The position numbers and the translations under genes were made by a program. DNA of 43,294 nt, from assembly GCF_900107165.1 (NCBI RefSeq), contig NZ_FNOY01000022.1, positions 1 through 43,294 of the forward strand, given 5' to 3'. Shown in pieces: positions 17,229 to 26,258 of the stretch. Numbering within the stretch: the stretch's first letter is position 1; each line of letters begins with the position of its first letter. Source of the stretch: Nitrosomonas halophila. Lineage in GTDB: Bacteria > Pseudomonadota > Gammaproteobacteria > Burkholderiales > Nitrosomonadaceae. The notes beneath the pieces were generated by a model. That model did no database searches. It was not told the DNA's origin and worked only from the letters and a program-made list of their open reading frames with translations.

Positions 17229-19532
17229 ATGCAATTTTATGAACCGGACGCAAACATGACATACTCGATACCCGAAGCCCAACCACCCACCTTGCCCAAA
17301 GCCAGTCCTGATTATTCCATCAACCAGAATAGCGACGAAATTGATCTTGGCGAACTGCTAGGCACCCTGGCGGATAATAAAGGGTTGATTGTAGCAATCA
17401 CGTTAGTTGCGCTCTTCTTCGGTATCGCCAAGTCTTTGCTGGATCAGCCGGTATATAAGGCGGACAGTCTGCTGCAGGTCAAGGAAAATACGCAATCTAT
17501 GGCCGGGCTAGATTCACTGACGGGCTTCCTTGAGACCAAAACACCTGTGCAGGCTGAAATTGAATTGATCAAATCGAGAATGATATTGGGCAAAACCATC
17601 AAAAATCTCCATCTCGACATTATTGCAGAACCCAAATATTTCCCATTGATTGGAAAAGCCATTGCCCGTTGGCACCAGAAACGCAACGATGGCGATATTC
17701 TCTCCGATCCGCTGTTCGGACTTGACCATTTTGCTTGGGGAGGAGAAGTCATTCAGGTTGACACACTGGAAATGCCGGATAACTGGAAAGATGAAGAAAT
17801 TGTTTTACAAGCCACGGCAAATGACCGATTTAAGCTCATTTTTCAGGATGAAATAATTCTCGAAGGTGAAGTTGGAAAACTGGCTCATACCCAGCAAGTC
17901 AATCTTGAGCAACCAGTGAGAATATTCGTTGCACGCTTGCAGGCGCGCCCGCACACACGCTTCGCCTTGGTACAACGCTCAGAGGGCGAAGCAATCCGTC
18001 GTTTGAAAGAAAGCATTTCCATCAGCGAGAAAGGTAAAGGTACTGGCATTCTCGAACTGGCGATCGAGTCGAGTAGCCCGGCAGCAGCCGTACGCATCAT
18101 CAATGAAATTGCGAATACCTACCTGCAGCAAAACGTCGAACAGAAATCTGCCGAATCACAGAAAACCCTGGCGTTTCTGGAGAAGCAATTGCCCGAACTC
18201 AAAGAACAACTAGAAACGGCCACCTCCACTCTGAATGATTACAGAACCCATAAGGGTTCCATCGATCTGGACCTGGAAACCCAGAATATCCTGCGCGGTA
18301 CAGTTGAGTTGAATACTCAGCTCACCTTATTGCAACAAAAACGGGATGAATTACGCCAGAGATTCACCGAATCCCACCCGAATGTCGTGGCGATAGACAA
18401 GCAGATCAGCCGTCTGCAAACGCAAATTAGCGCTTACGAGAAAAAAATCGGGTTGCTACCAGAAACCCAGCAAGTCATATTGAGGCTATCGCGCGATTTG
18501 AAAGTCAGCACGGAACTCTATACTACCTTGCTCAATCATGCCCAAACCATACGCGTGGCCAAAGCAGGCACCGTTGGCAATGTCAGGATTATCGATTATG
18601 CCCTGCCACCCGACGAACCGGTTAGACCCAAGAAACTGCTGATCATAGCCATCGCATTGGCTGCGGGATTAATGCTGGGCATAGTGGCTGCATTCATTCT
18701 CCGATCACTTAATCGAGGAGTCAAGGATCCCGATTTAATCGAAAAAATCCTGCATATACCCGTTTATGCGACCATCCAGCACAGCAAGAATCAAAAAACA
18801 ATTGATAAAAGACTGAAACATGCACCCTCCCCAGCCAGCAATTCCACGCCTCTGCTCTTGTCCCTGCAATACAAGGAAGATCTTGCGATGGAAAGTCTGC
18901 GCAGCCTGCGTACCACCCTGCACTTTGCCTTCCTGGAAGCACGTAACAACATCATCATGATTACCGGCCCCAGCCCCGGAATTGGCAAAACCTTCGTTGC
19001 TGTCAATCTTGCCGTAGTCATGGCGGATGCCGGCAAGAAAGTATTGCTAATCGATGGAGATTTGCGCAGGGGCGTAGCCAATAAACACTTATTTCAGGAA
19101 AGAGCAAACGGCCTGTCTGATCTCATTACGCATTCCATCGGGATAGAAGAAGCCATCAGATCCATCCCATTGGCAAACATCGATTTCATTCCCACCGGAG
19201 CCATCCCTCCGAATCCTTCGGAACTGTTGTTGCATGAACATCTCAGGCAACTGCTGGATACCGTCAGCACACGATATGATTTGGTGATTATCGACTCACC
19301 ACCCATTCTGGCAGCTACCGATGCGGCAATTATCGGTCGCCTGGCGAGTGCAACACTGATGGTGGCCAAGGCTGGCGCGCATCCGATACGAGAACTTGAA
19401 CAGAGTACCCGAAAACTCGTTCAGGCTGGCGTCAATCTGAAAGGCATTATTTTCAATGATATTCCCGAAACTTCATCACGCCATAGTTATGGCAGATACG
19501 TCTATCAATACCATTACCAAAGCCAAAAATAA
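17229..19532 (+). CDS. wzc: Wzc-like tyrosine autokinase and polysaccharide co-polymerase
   Basis: A 767-residue inner-membrane protein that controls chain length and export by cycles of tyrosine phosphorylation. An N-terminal Wzz domain starts near residue 35 and is followed by a membrane helix near 60, a long periplasmic coiled-coil region (about 280-430), the GNVR-type stretch TESHPNVVAIDKQI near 385, and a second membrane helix near 470. The cytoplasmic BY-kinase domain has Walker A GPSPGIGKT (about 579-587), Walker A' LLIDGDLRRG (about 605-614) and Walker B LVIIDSPPI (about 685). The C-terminal tail holds five tyrosines in eleven residues (SYGRYVYQYHY), the autophosphorylation cluster. 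An alternative start is the ATG at 17256. Confidence 0.93.
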   Translation: MQFYEPDANMTYSIPEAQPPTLPKASPDYSINQNSDEIDLGELLGTLADNKGLIVAITLVALFFGIAKSLLDQPVYKADSLLQVKENTQSMAGLDSLTGFLETKTPVQAEIELIKSRMILGKTIKNLHLDIIAEPKYFPLIGKAIARWHQKRNDGDILSDPLFGLDHFAWGGEVIQVDTLEMPDNWKDEEIVLQATANDRFKLIFQDEIILEGEVGKLAHTQQVNLEQPVRIFVARLQARPHTRFALVQRSEGEAIRRLKESISISEKGKGTGILELAIESSSPAAAVRIINEIANTYLQQNVEQKSAESQKTLAFLEKQLPELKEQLETATSTLNDYRTHKGSIDLDLETQNILRGTVELNTQLTLLQQKRDELRQRFTESHPNVVAIDKQISRLQTQISAYEKKIGLLPETQQVILRLSRDLKVSTELYTTLLNHAQTIRVAKAGTVGNVRIIDYALPPDEPVRPKKLLIIAIALAAGLMLGIVAAFILRSLNRGVKDPDLIEKILHIPVYATIQHSKNQKTIDKRLKHAPSPASNSTPLLLSLQYKEDLAMESLRSLRTTLHFAFLEARNNIIMITGPSPGIGKTFVAVNLAVVMADAGKKVLLIDGDLRRGVANKHLFQERANGLSDLITHSIGIEEAIRSIPLANIDFIPTGAIPPNPSELLLHEHLRQLLDTVSTRYDLVIIDSPPILAATDAAIIGRLASATLMVAKAGAHPIRELEQSTRKLVQAGVNLKGIIFNDIPETSSRHSYGRYVYQYHYQSQK

Positions 19533-19570
19533 ATCGATAACGGGATGTGATCAATTATTTGACTTCGCCC

Positions 19571-19585
19571 GGCTGTCCGAGAATA
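19571..19585 (+). mobile_element. Solo terminal repeat of family A element
   Basis: GGCTGTCCGAGAATA is identical to positions 3-17 of the family A left end, but the rest of the element is not present. It is probably the relic of a deleted copy. Confidence 0.5.
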
Positions 19586-19775
19586 ATCATGCAGCAGCAT
19601 GGTACGTGTCGATACATACTACTTTTTCTAAAAGCTATCGGCAACCTCCCCTGTTACCTGCTTGGCATGGCACCCAGCATTCAGGTCAGGTTGACGTTGG
19701 GCTGGATGGCCGAGGCAAATGTTCATCATTCACGAAGCTAAAAATTTCGGCACCAGACTTGCCCCGACTACCGTA

Positions 19776-19811
19776 ATTTAACATCGGCCGGATGGTGCGC
19801 AAGCGCACCCT
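19776..19811. repeat. Dispersed 33-36 bp repeat with palindromic core, second copy
   Basis: The copy with the perfect 7-bp palindrome GGTGCGCaaGCGCACC, near-identical to 4501-4536 at the ribD 3' end. Here it lies in intergenic DNA. Confidence 0.6.
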
Positions 19812-20022
19812 TGTGGCTGGATGACTTCGCTGCGCTCGTCACGAACAGTAAAAATTACCGTCGTCCTTGGCTAGGCCCAACGGACCACGCCCATCCAGAT
19901 GGTCTCCGCCAACCCTATCTCGACACAATAACCATAACGTTGACGGAGCAGACCAATACAGAAATTACCAAACAGTCTCTTAAGCATGTAATAGAGGCTG
20001 AAGTCGGTGGCACCATAAACAA

Positions 20023-20451
20023 TTATTTAGCCATCTGCTTTTCGCGGATTTCATCCAGCGTTTTACAATCGATGCAGAGCGAGGCAGTCGGTCTGGCTTC
20101 CAATCGTTTCAAACCAATCTCGACGCCGCATTTCTCGCAGTAACCATAATCACCCGAGTCAATCTTATGAAAGGTCTCATCGATTTTTTTTATCAGCTTA
20201 CGTTCTCGATCACGGTTACGTAATTCCAAGGCCATATCGGATTCCTGACTGGCTCGGTCGTTGGGATCGGCAAAGATCGTCGTCCCTTCCTGCATCACAT
20301 GGACTGCACGGTCTATTTCCCTGCACAATTCAGCTCTCTGGGCCTCCAGTATTTTTCGAAAATGCAACAGCTGCTCGGGACTCATATACTCCTCACCCTT
20401 TTTTGGTTCATAAGGAGCTATCGATTTATGTGACTCCAATTGCATGTTCAT
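20023..20451 (-). CDS. dksA: DksA, RNA polymerase-binding transcription factor
   Basis: A protein of about 142 residues that binds the secondary channel of RNA polymerase and, with ppGpp, adjusts stable RNA and amino-acid promoters. The coiled-coil tip shows DPNDRASQESD with the two Asp residues needed for activity, and the zinc finger is CEKC-X17-CIDC near the C-terminus. Length and motifs are fully typical. The start was placed at the ATG at 20451 because AGGAG lies about 11 nt upstream; a GTG at 20463 would sit directly on that ribosome site. It is alone on its strand after rimO, with a 273-bp gap between them. Confidence 0.93.
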   Translation of the reverse strand: MNMQLESHKSIAPYEPKKGEEYMSPEQLLHFRKILEAQRAELCREIDRAVHVMQEGTTIFADPNDRASQESDMALELRNRDRERKLIKKIDETFHKIDSGDYGYCEKCGVEIGLKRLEARPTASLCIDCKTLDEIREKQMAK

Positions 20452-20724
20452 GCTCTGCAACACTCCTGATTATTATATTATAGGGGAAAAATAGAACCGC
20501 TCATCAATACCAGAAAACCCCATTATTATCAAGTGGCGCGAAACATATTACATTCCACTCGTCTATGGCGCAGCAATCGCATATGTTCAGCTGGATGTAT
20601 GAAGTGCATGATAATCCCTCGCCAGTGTTATGGTGCGCGAGCGCGTCTTGCGTACAATATACAATGCTTGTGCTGCGGCTGGAAACCTGCTGGCATGTCG
20701 ACACACCGCAAAACTTGCACCATG

Positions 20725-22059
20725 TCAAACAAGCGTGGCCCACAAATCATGGGTATCGGTTCGGGTAATGCGCACATCGACCCAGTCTCCTGCTTTGAGT
20801 GGCAAGTCACTATCGATATAAACCAACCCATCGATTTCCGGCGCATCGGCAGAACTGCGGCCTATTGCGCCATTCTCATCGACAGCATCCACCAGCACAC
20901 GAAGTGTCTGGCCTAACTTACCAGCCAGCCGCTCCCGGCTAATCTCCTCCTGCAATTGCATCAGGCGCGCCAACCGTTCCTGCTGCAATTCGGGAGGAAT
21001 CGGGTCAGGCAAGGCATTGGCAGCGGCCCCTTCGACCGGAGAGTAGGTGAAAGCCCCCACCCGGTCGAGTTGCGCCTGCTCAAGAAAAGCAAGCAGCTCT
21101 TCGAATGCCTGCTCGGTTTCGCCCGGGAAACCGACGATGAACGTACTGCGCAACGTTATCTCGGGACAAATAGCCCGCCAGTGCTTTATCCGCGCCAGCA
21201 CATTCTCGCTATTAGCCGGACGCTTCATCGACTTCAAGATGCGCGCATTGGCATGCTGAAAAGGAATATCCAGATAGGGCAGAAGCCTGCCTTCAGCCAT
21301 CAGGGGAATCAATTCATCGACATGCGGATAGGGATAGACATAATGCAGGCGTATCCAAATCCCCAATTCCCCAAGCACCTGGGCCAGCTCGGTTATTCTC
21401 GTCCGGACCGGCCTGCCTTGCCAGAATCCGGTCCGGTATTTGATATCCACGCCATAGGCGCTGGTATCCTGAGAAATGACCAGCAGTTCTTTGACACCGG
21501 CATCGGCCAAGTTCTGCGCCTCCTGCAACACCTCGCCGACTGGCCGGCTGACCAGATTCCCGCGCATACTGGGAATAATGCAAAATGTGCAGCGGTGATT
21601 ACAGCCCTCGGAAATCTTGAGATAGGCATAATGCTTGGGAGTCAGCCTGATGCCCTGAGGGGGCACCAGATCAAGGTAGGGATCATGTGGCTTGGGCAGA
21701 TGATGATGAATGGCTTCCATCACTTCCTCGGTCGCTTGCGGCCCGGTCACGGCCAGCACTTTGGGATGTATTTGCCGGATAATGTCGCCCTTGGCGCCAA
21801 GACACCCGGTAACCACCACTTTCCCATTTTCGGCCAAGGCTTCACCGATCGTTTCCAGCGACTCCGCAATGGCGCTATCGATAAAACCACAGGTATTGAC
21901 CACAACCAAATCGGAATCGGCATAACTCGATGAAATCAAATAGCCTTCTGCACGCAGGTGAGTCAGAATACGCTCAGAATCAACGGTCGCTTTGGGGCAT
22001 CCCAGCGATATAAAACCAACCCGTGGAATTTTGGGTTGCAAGCTTGAAGCAAATGTCAT
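20725..22059 (-). CDS. rimO: RimO, ribosomal protein S12 methylthiotransferase
   Basis: A 444-residue radical-SAM enzyme that adds a methylthio group to the conserved Asp of ribosomal protein S12. The N-terminal MTTase domain has its cluster cysteines at about residues 21 ([12 protein letters not shown]), 57 (NTCGF) and 86 (VTGCLG). The radical-SAM triad is CNHRCTFC at 153, 157 and 160. A TRAM domain closes the protein. [12 protein letters not shown] distinguishes RimO from the tRNA enzyme MiaB. The ATG start is conserved. Confidence 0.94.
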   Translation of the reverse strand: MTFASSLQPKIPRVGFISLGCPKATVDSERILTHLRAEGYLISSSYADSDLVVVNTCGFIDSAIAESLETIGEALAENGKVVVTGCLGAKGDIIRQIHPKVLAVTGPQATEEVMEAIHHHLPKPHDPYLDLVPPQGIRLTPKHYAYLKISEGCNHRCTFCIIPSMRGNLVSRPVGEVLQEAQNLADAGVKELLVISQDTSAYGVDIKYRTGFWQGRPVRTRITELAQVLGELGIWIRLHYVYPYPHVDELIPLMAEGRLLPYLDIPFQHANARILKSMKRPANSENVLARIKHWRAICPEITLRSTFIVGFPGETEQAFEELLAFLEQAQLDRVGAFTYSPVEGAAANALPDPIPPELQQERLARLMQLQEEISRERLAGKLGQTLRVLVDAVDENGAIGRSSADAPEIDGLVYIDSDLPLKAGDWVDVRITRTDTHDLWATLV

Positions 22060-22220
22060 TCAGATTCCAGTATTAAAATTATATTAAAGCTTGAATTTCC
22101 AGTTGGATGGGCTGAAAAACCCCATTTATAGGTCACAGAACAAGATAAAACGCCACGGAATGATCAACCGGGCGAATATAAACACAACAATTCATTCTTT
22201 CATAACAATAGATTAGCTAG

Positions 22221-22245
22221 AATATCGATCAATCGGGATTTCCAG
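22221..22245. repeat. 25-bp dispersed repeat just downstream of the nicotinate phosphoribosyltransferase gene
   Basis: Two mismatches from 1831-1855. It ends one base before the stop codon complement of the minus-strand gene at 22247. Confidence 0.55.
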
Positions 22246-22246
22246 A

Positions 22247-23581
22247 TCAAACGATCCGGGTATCGAGTTCACTCGCCAGTGCCTGCAATGCGTTCGAAAT
22301 TGTAACCGGATATGCCGCGCTTTTTTTCAAGCCGCGCAAGCCAGCTGGCAAAACAGTGTAATTTTGCAAAGTTTGCTGACGCATGGCTTGCAAATCCGGA
22401 GAGGCTTGGATACGCACACCTTGCCGCATGACAGGCTGCAGCAGCGGCTGACCCGGTTGGGGGTCATTCTCTTCGAGTGCGACGATGTCTGCCAGCATCC
22501 CGCCATGCTCATCGAATCGGCGGTAGACCTGTTTTCTGCCCGGCCAGGTGGCCTTACCCTCGGAGCGTTTGCGGCGCGGCACACCGGCGTATTCCTGGAG
22601 CTTATAGACACAATCAAAAGCCGGGACATCGATGGAAATATCCAGTGCCGTGCCGATTCCGAAACCATCGATCGGCGCGCCCGAGGCTAACATATCGCTT
22701 AACCGGTATTCATCCAGATTACCACTGGCGAAAATCTGCGCTTGCTGCAACCCGCCTCTATCCAATATCTGCCTTACCTCAAAAGCATGCATAGCCAAAT
22801 CGCCACTGTCCAGACGCACACCCTTGATGTGGATCGGTTCTGTTGCCAGTTTATGGGCAAGACGAACCACTTTGGAAGCAGCCGCTTCAGTATCATAGGT
22901 ATCGATCAGCAAAATCGCATTATCCGGGTGTGAACGTGCAAAATGTTCAAAGGCAGTCGCCTCATCGGCATGTGCCTGTATAAACGAATGCGCCATCGTG
23001 CCATAGAGCGGCACGTCATATAAAGCACCCGCCAGCACGGTTGCGCTGCCGGAAAATCCTGCCAGATAGCTGGCGCGCGCCGCCAGCAATGCAGCTTCCG
23101 CACCATGGGCGCGCCGCATACCGAAATCCACCAGCAGTTTTCCGGGGGCGGCCAAAACCGAACGGGCAGCCTTCGAAGCGATCAGACTCTGGAAATGCAG
23201 CAAATTAATGATGCGTGATTCGACCAGCTGCGCTTGTGGCAGAGGGGCCGTCACGCGCAGAATGGGCTCATTCTGAAAAAAGAGGGTCCCCTCCGGCATG
23301 GCATGCACATCACCGCTGAAACTGAAATGTTCAAGATAGTCAATAACCGGTGTTGGGAACCGTTCTGCCAGCCACGCCAGTTCCTCTGCCGTGAATCGCA
23401 TCTGCTCAAGAAAATCGGCCACCTGCTCCAAGCCAGCCGCCACCATGAAATTACGCTCTGGCGGAAGCTTGCGCATAAACAACTCGAACACGGCCGTATC
23501 GTGCATACCTTGCTCAAGATAGCTTTGCAGCATCGTGAATTGGTAGAGATCGGCCAATAGCGGACTGGATATCGGGTTCAT
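22247..23581 (-). CDS. pncB: Nicotinate phosphoribosyltransferase
   Basis: A 444-residue enzyme that joins nicotinate with PRPP to give nicotinate mononucleotide in NAD salvage. Conserved segments are the opening LLADLYQFTMLQSYLEQGMH, DFGMRRAHG near residue 152, the phosphate-binding PLYGTMAHSFIQAH near 190-203, RLDSGDLA near 258 and GFGIGTALD near 303. It begins with an ATG that overlaps the TGA of the nicotinamidase gene by 4 bp, so the two enzymes of the route nicotinamide to nicotinate to NaMN are translationally coupled. It belongs to the longer bacterial branch of the family rather than the E. coli PncB branch, judged by the N-terminus. Confidence 0.92.
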   Translation of the reverse strand: MNPISSPLLADLYQFTMLQSYLEQGMHDTAVFELFMRKLPPERNFMVAAGLEQVADFLEQMRFTAEELAWLAERFPTPVIDYLEHFSFSGDVHAMPEGTLFFQNEPILRVTAPLPQAQLVESRIINLLHFQSLIASKAARSVLAAPGKLLVDFGMRRAHGAEAALLAARASYLAGFSGSATVLAGALYDVPLYGTMAHSFIQAHADEATAFEHFARSHPDNAILLIDTYDTEAAASKVVRLAHKLATEPIHIKGVRLDSGDLAMHAFEVRQILDRGGLQQAQIFASGNLDEYRLSDMLASGAPIDGFGIGTALDISIDVPAFDCVYKLQEYAGVPRRKRSEGKATWPGRKQVYRRFDEHGGMLADIVALEENDPQPGQPLLQPVMRQGVRIQASPDLQAMRQQTLQNYTVLPAGLRGLKKSAAYPVTISNALQALASELDTRIV

Positions 23582-24165
23582 GGCTGTAGTCTCCCATAGT
23601 CAATCAAATGCGCACCTGACTGGCGCATTTCCTGAATTGCCTGCGCACCGTCATCCGGCTGCAGATTGATTGCACGCACCCCATCTTCCAACACAAATAC
23701 ACGATACCCTTTACGTAAAGCATCTTTGACCGTTTGTAAAACACAATATTCGGTTGCAATGCCAGCGATGAACAATCGGCGCACACCAAGGGCGCTAAGC
23801 AAGCTATCCAGCGCTGTATCCTCGAAACCAGAATAAGCCTCTTTTTCCTGGGCAGTTGCCTTGGATATGACATGCGTTCCAGGTGGCCAGTTGAGCGCCG
23901 GATGAAAATCCGCGCCAGGCGTATGGGCGATGCAATGTGGCGGCCAGATACCTCCCTGTTGAACAAAAGAGCAATGATTTGCCGGATGCCAGTCGCGCGT
24001 CGCGAATACAGGCAAATTGCCTGCCTCAAACCGGGCCATATATTGGTTGAGCAGGGGAATGATGACGTCCCCCTCTGGCACAGCCAAGCTTCCGCCTGGC
24101 AGGAAGTCATGCTGCATATCGGCTATGATCAAGGCATCATCATGCTCGAGCGTGACAGGTTCCAT
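23578..24165 (-). CDS. pncA: Nicotinamidase (PncA-type isochorismatase fold)
   Basis: A 195-residue hydrolase converting nicotinamide to nicotinate. The catalytic triad is visible as Asp16 (ADMQHDF), Lys102 (ISKAT) and Cys141 (GIATEYCVL). The metal ligands are Asp58, His60 and His64 in TRDWHPANH. Length is close to E. coli PncA. It is the first gene of a two-gene operon with the nicotinate phosphoribosyltransferase gene. The 267-bp gap to the divergent symporter gene presumably holds the promoter; I found no clear consensus match. Confidence 0.93.
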   Translation of the reverse strand: MEPVTLEHDDALIIADMQHDFLPGGSLAVPEGDVIIPLLNQYMARFEAGNLPVFATRDWHPANHCSFVQQGGIWPPHCIAHTPGADFHPALNWPPGTHVISKATAQEKEAYSGFEDTALDSLLSALGVRRLFIAGIATEYCVLQTVKDALRKGYRVFVLEDGVRAINLQPDDGAQAIQEMRQSGAHLIDYGRLQP

Positions 24166-24432
24166 CAGCAGTACCCGCTCAGGATTAGTATATTAATCAC
24201 GGCAAATGATTCCATAAAAACAGCTTCGACCAGAATATCAAAATACTGGGCGCTTGCGTGCAGCAGGTGGATTACGTTGCTGACGAGCCTGCCATTGTCC
24301 GCTACCATTATTGACAAGCAACCCGAAATGCGCGTGCAACAGAATATGTTCGAATGACCACCGAGACATGCCCAGACAATGCAGCGGATCAGCGCCAATC
24401 CACTATGCTGCTCCCATTTTTCGTGTGCCGAC

Positions 24433-26037
24433 ATGCCTGATTTTACACTTCACACCTACGATTACATGGTCATTGCCGGCTATGTAATCGTGATTCTCTG
24501 GATCGGATTGCGGGTATCCAGGAATACCCATGATACCGAGGATTATTTTCTTGCCAGCCGCTCATTGAGCTGGCCACTGATCGGTTTATCCCTCCTCGCT
24601 TCCAACATGTCATCGACCAGCCTCATCGGCATGGCCGGCAGCGCCTACAGCATCGGCATCTCGGTGTTCAACTATGAATGGATGGCAGCAATCGTACTGA
24701 TCTTCTTCACCCTGTTTTTACTGCCACTGTTGTTAAACAGCCGCGTCTACACCATGCCGGAATTTCTGGAACGGCGCTATGACAGACGCGCCCGCTTCTA
24801 TTTTTCCGCTTTTACCATCCTGGGAAATATTTTCATCGATACAGCTGGCGCACTCTACGCAGGCGCGCTGGTCATTTTTCTGCTTTACCCTGAAATACCT
24901 TTTGCGCTTTCGGTCATCATTCTTGCCATACTGGCCGGTGTCTATACCATTCTAGGTGGGCTGAAGGCGGTCGTTTATACCGATACGATTCAGGCAATCC
25001 TGCTGTTGCTTGGCGCCCTCCTGATTTCTGCCCTGGCATTCGGCCGACTGGACTACTCCTGGCAGACTGTCGCAAACAATGTCGACGCGAGCATGTTGCG
25101 CCTCATTCAACCGATTGATGACCCTTTTCTGCCCTGGCCCGGCCTGTTGTTTGGCGTCCCGCTGCTCGGCTTCTATTTCTGGTGCACCAATCAATTCATG
25201 GTACAACGTGTACTGGGTGCCAGAAACCTCGATCACGGGCGCTGGGGGGCGTTACTGGCAGGATTCTTGAAGCTGCCCATGCTCTTCATCATGGTCATGC
25301 CAGGCATCTTCGCCCTGTTCTTGTATCCCGATTTGCCTTCCCTGGATGCCTTCACGCCGGATATCGTATTCCCGGTATTGCTCTTCGATTTACTGCCCAG
25401 CGGATTGAGAGGATTGATACTGGTTGCGTTGATCGCTGCAATCATGTCTTCTATCGACTCCACCCTGAACGCGGCCTCCACACTGGTCACGATGGATTTC
25501 ACCAAACTGCTGAAACCGGCATGGAACGAACAGCAGCTATTATTGGCGGGCCGGATTACGACCTTCATCTTCATGCTGATTGCCGCCATCTGGGCACCCA
25601 TCATTGCCGATTTCCCCTCGCTCTGGGTCTATTTACAGTCGATACTGGCCTATCAGAGCCCACCCTTTGTCGCGGCACTGCTGCTGGGCATATTCTGGGG
25701 CGGGGCCCACAGGCAAGCGGCTTTCTGGGGGCTGATAGGCGGGCACCTGCTGTCCACATTGCTGTTCGTGGCCAATATGATATTCGGCGTCATCGATATC
25801 CATTTCCTCTATGTGGCGCCGATCCTGTTTGTATTCAGCAGCCTTCTGATCATGGTTATTTCCCTGATCAAGATCAGCGAACACGATCGCACATCCATCG
25901 AAGGTTTGCTCTGGAAAGCGAATACGTACAAGCAGGAAAGCAAAGCGCTGATGGATAAAGCATGGTATCAAAACTACAGGATACAGTCAGCCATCATACT
26001 TGCAATCACACTCCTGCTTCTGATTGGTTTCTGGTGA
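24433..26037 (+). CDS. Sodium:solute symporter family protein (SSS/SGLT type)
   Basis: A 534-residue membrane protein with about 13-14 helices, in the sodium:solute symporter family. Conserved features are DTEDYFLASRSLSWPLIGLS (residues 30-50), SNMSSTSLIGMAGSAY in the first core helix, NYEWMA after it and SSIDSTLNAASTLVTMDF near 340-357, which carries the family Na+ site residues. The layout is closest to SglT-like sugar or inositol carriers, but the substrate cannot be read. I prefer the ATG encoding MPDFTLHTYDY at 24433; the upstream in-frame ATG at 24379 would add residues without membrane character. No clear Shine-Dalgarno is visible. Confidence 0.85.
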   Translation: MPDFTLHTYDYMVIAGYVIVILWIGLRVSRNTHDTEDYFLASRSLSWPLIGLSLLASNMSSTSLIGMAGSAYSIGISVFNYEWMAAIVLIFFTLFLLPLLLNSRVYTMPEFLERRYDRRARFYFSAFTILGNIFIDTAGALYAGALVIFLLYPEIPFALSVIILAILAGVYTILGGLKAVVYTDTIQAILLLLGALLISALAFGRLDYSWQTVANNVDASMLRLIQPIDDPFLPWPGLLFGVPLLGFYFWCTNQFMVQRVLGARNLDHGRWGALLAGFLKLPMLFIMVMPGIFALFLYPDLPSLDAFTPDIVFPVLLFDLLPSGLRGLILVALIAAIMSSIDSTLNAASTLVTMDFTKLLKPAWNEQQLLLAGRITTFIFMLIAAIWAPIIADFPSLWVYLQSILAYQSPPFVAALLLGIFWGGAHRQAAFWGLIGGHLLSTLLFVANMIFGVIDIHFLYVAPILFVFSSLLIMVISLIKISEHDRTSIEGLLWKANTYKQESKALMDKAWYQNYRIQSAIILAITLLLLIGFW

Positions 26038-26088
26038 CCAGCGGCCCCCATAGCCGTGGCCAGGTTTTTACCGGCACGGTTTGAATCA

Positions 26089-26244
26089 ACCACGAATGGA
26101 CATGAATTAACACGAATAATGCAAAGATTGTGCTTCGACCATCATTTGGCCAGTTATCACGTATTTGTCCTGCTGCATGACAAAACTCAATCCATGTGTG
26201 CATTGCCACCTAATCATTCGTGTGTATTCGTGTCCATTCGTGGT
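26089..26244. repeat. Imperfect inverted repeat, about 156 bp overall
   Basis: Left arm ACCACGAATGGACATGAAT (26089-26107 onward to 26120) pairs with the right arm ending CGTGTCCATTCGTGGT (26216-26244), about 29-32 bp with a few mismatches. Each arm is itself made of tandem CACGAAT-like units. It lies in the gap between the convergent symporter and P-type ATPase genes. It may be a non-autonomous element or a bidirectional 3' structure. Confidence 0.55.
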
Positions 26245-26258
26245 AAGCCACCAGAATG

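Larger units (their letters stand above)
19533..20022. other. Repeat-containing gap between wzc and dksA
   Basis: No gene is recognisable in this 490-bp convergent gap. It contains a solo end of family A (19571-19585) and one copy of the 33-36 bp repeat (19776-19811). The open frames across it lack conserved sequence. It looks like a graveyard of small repeats. Confidence 0.5.

Noticed and set aside
20956..21933. 325-codon open frame on the plus strand
   Set aside because: Antisense to rimO; no conserved sequence.
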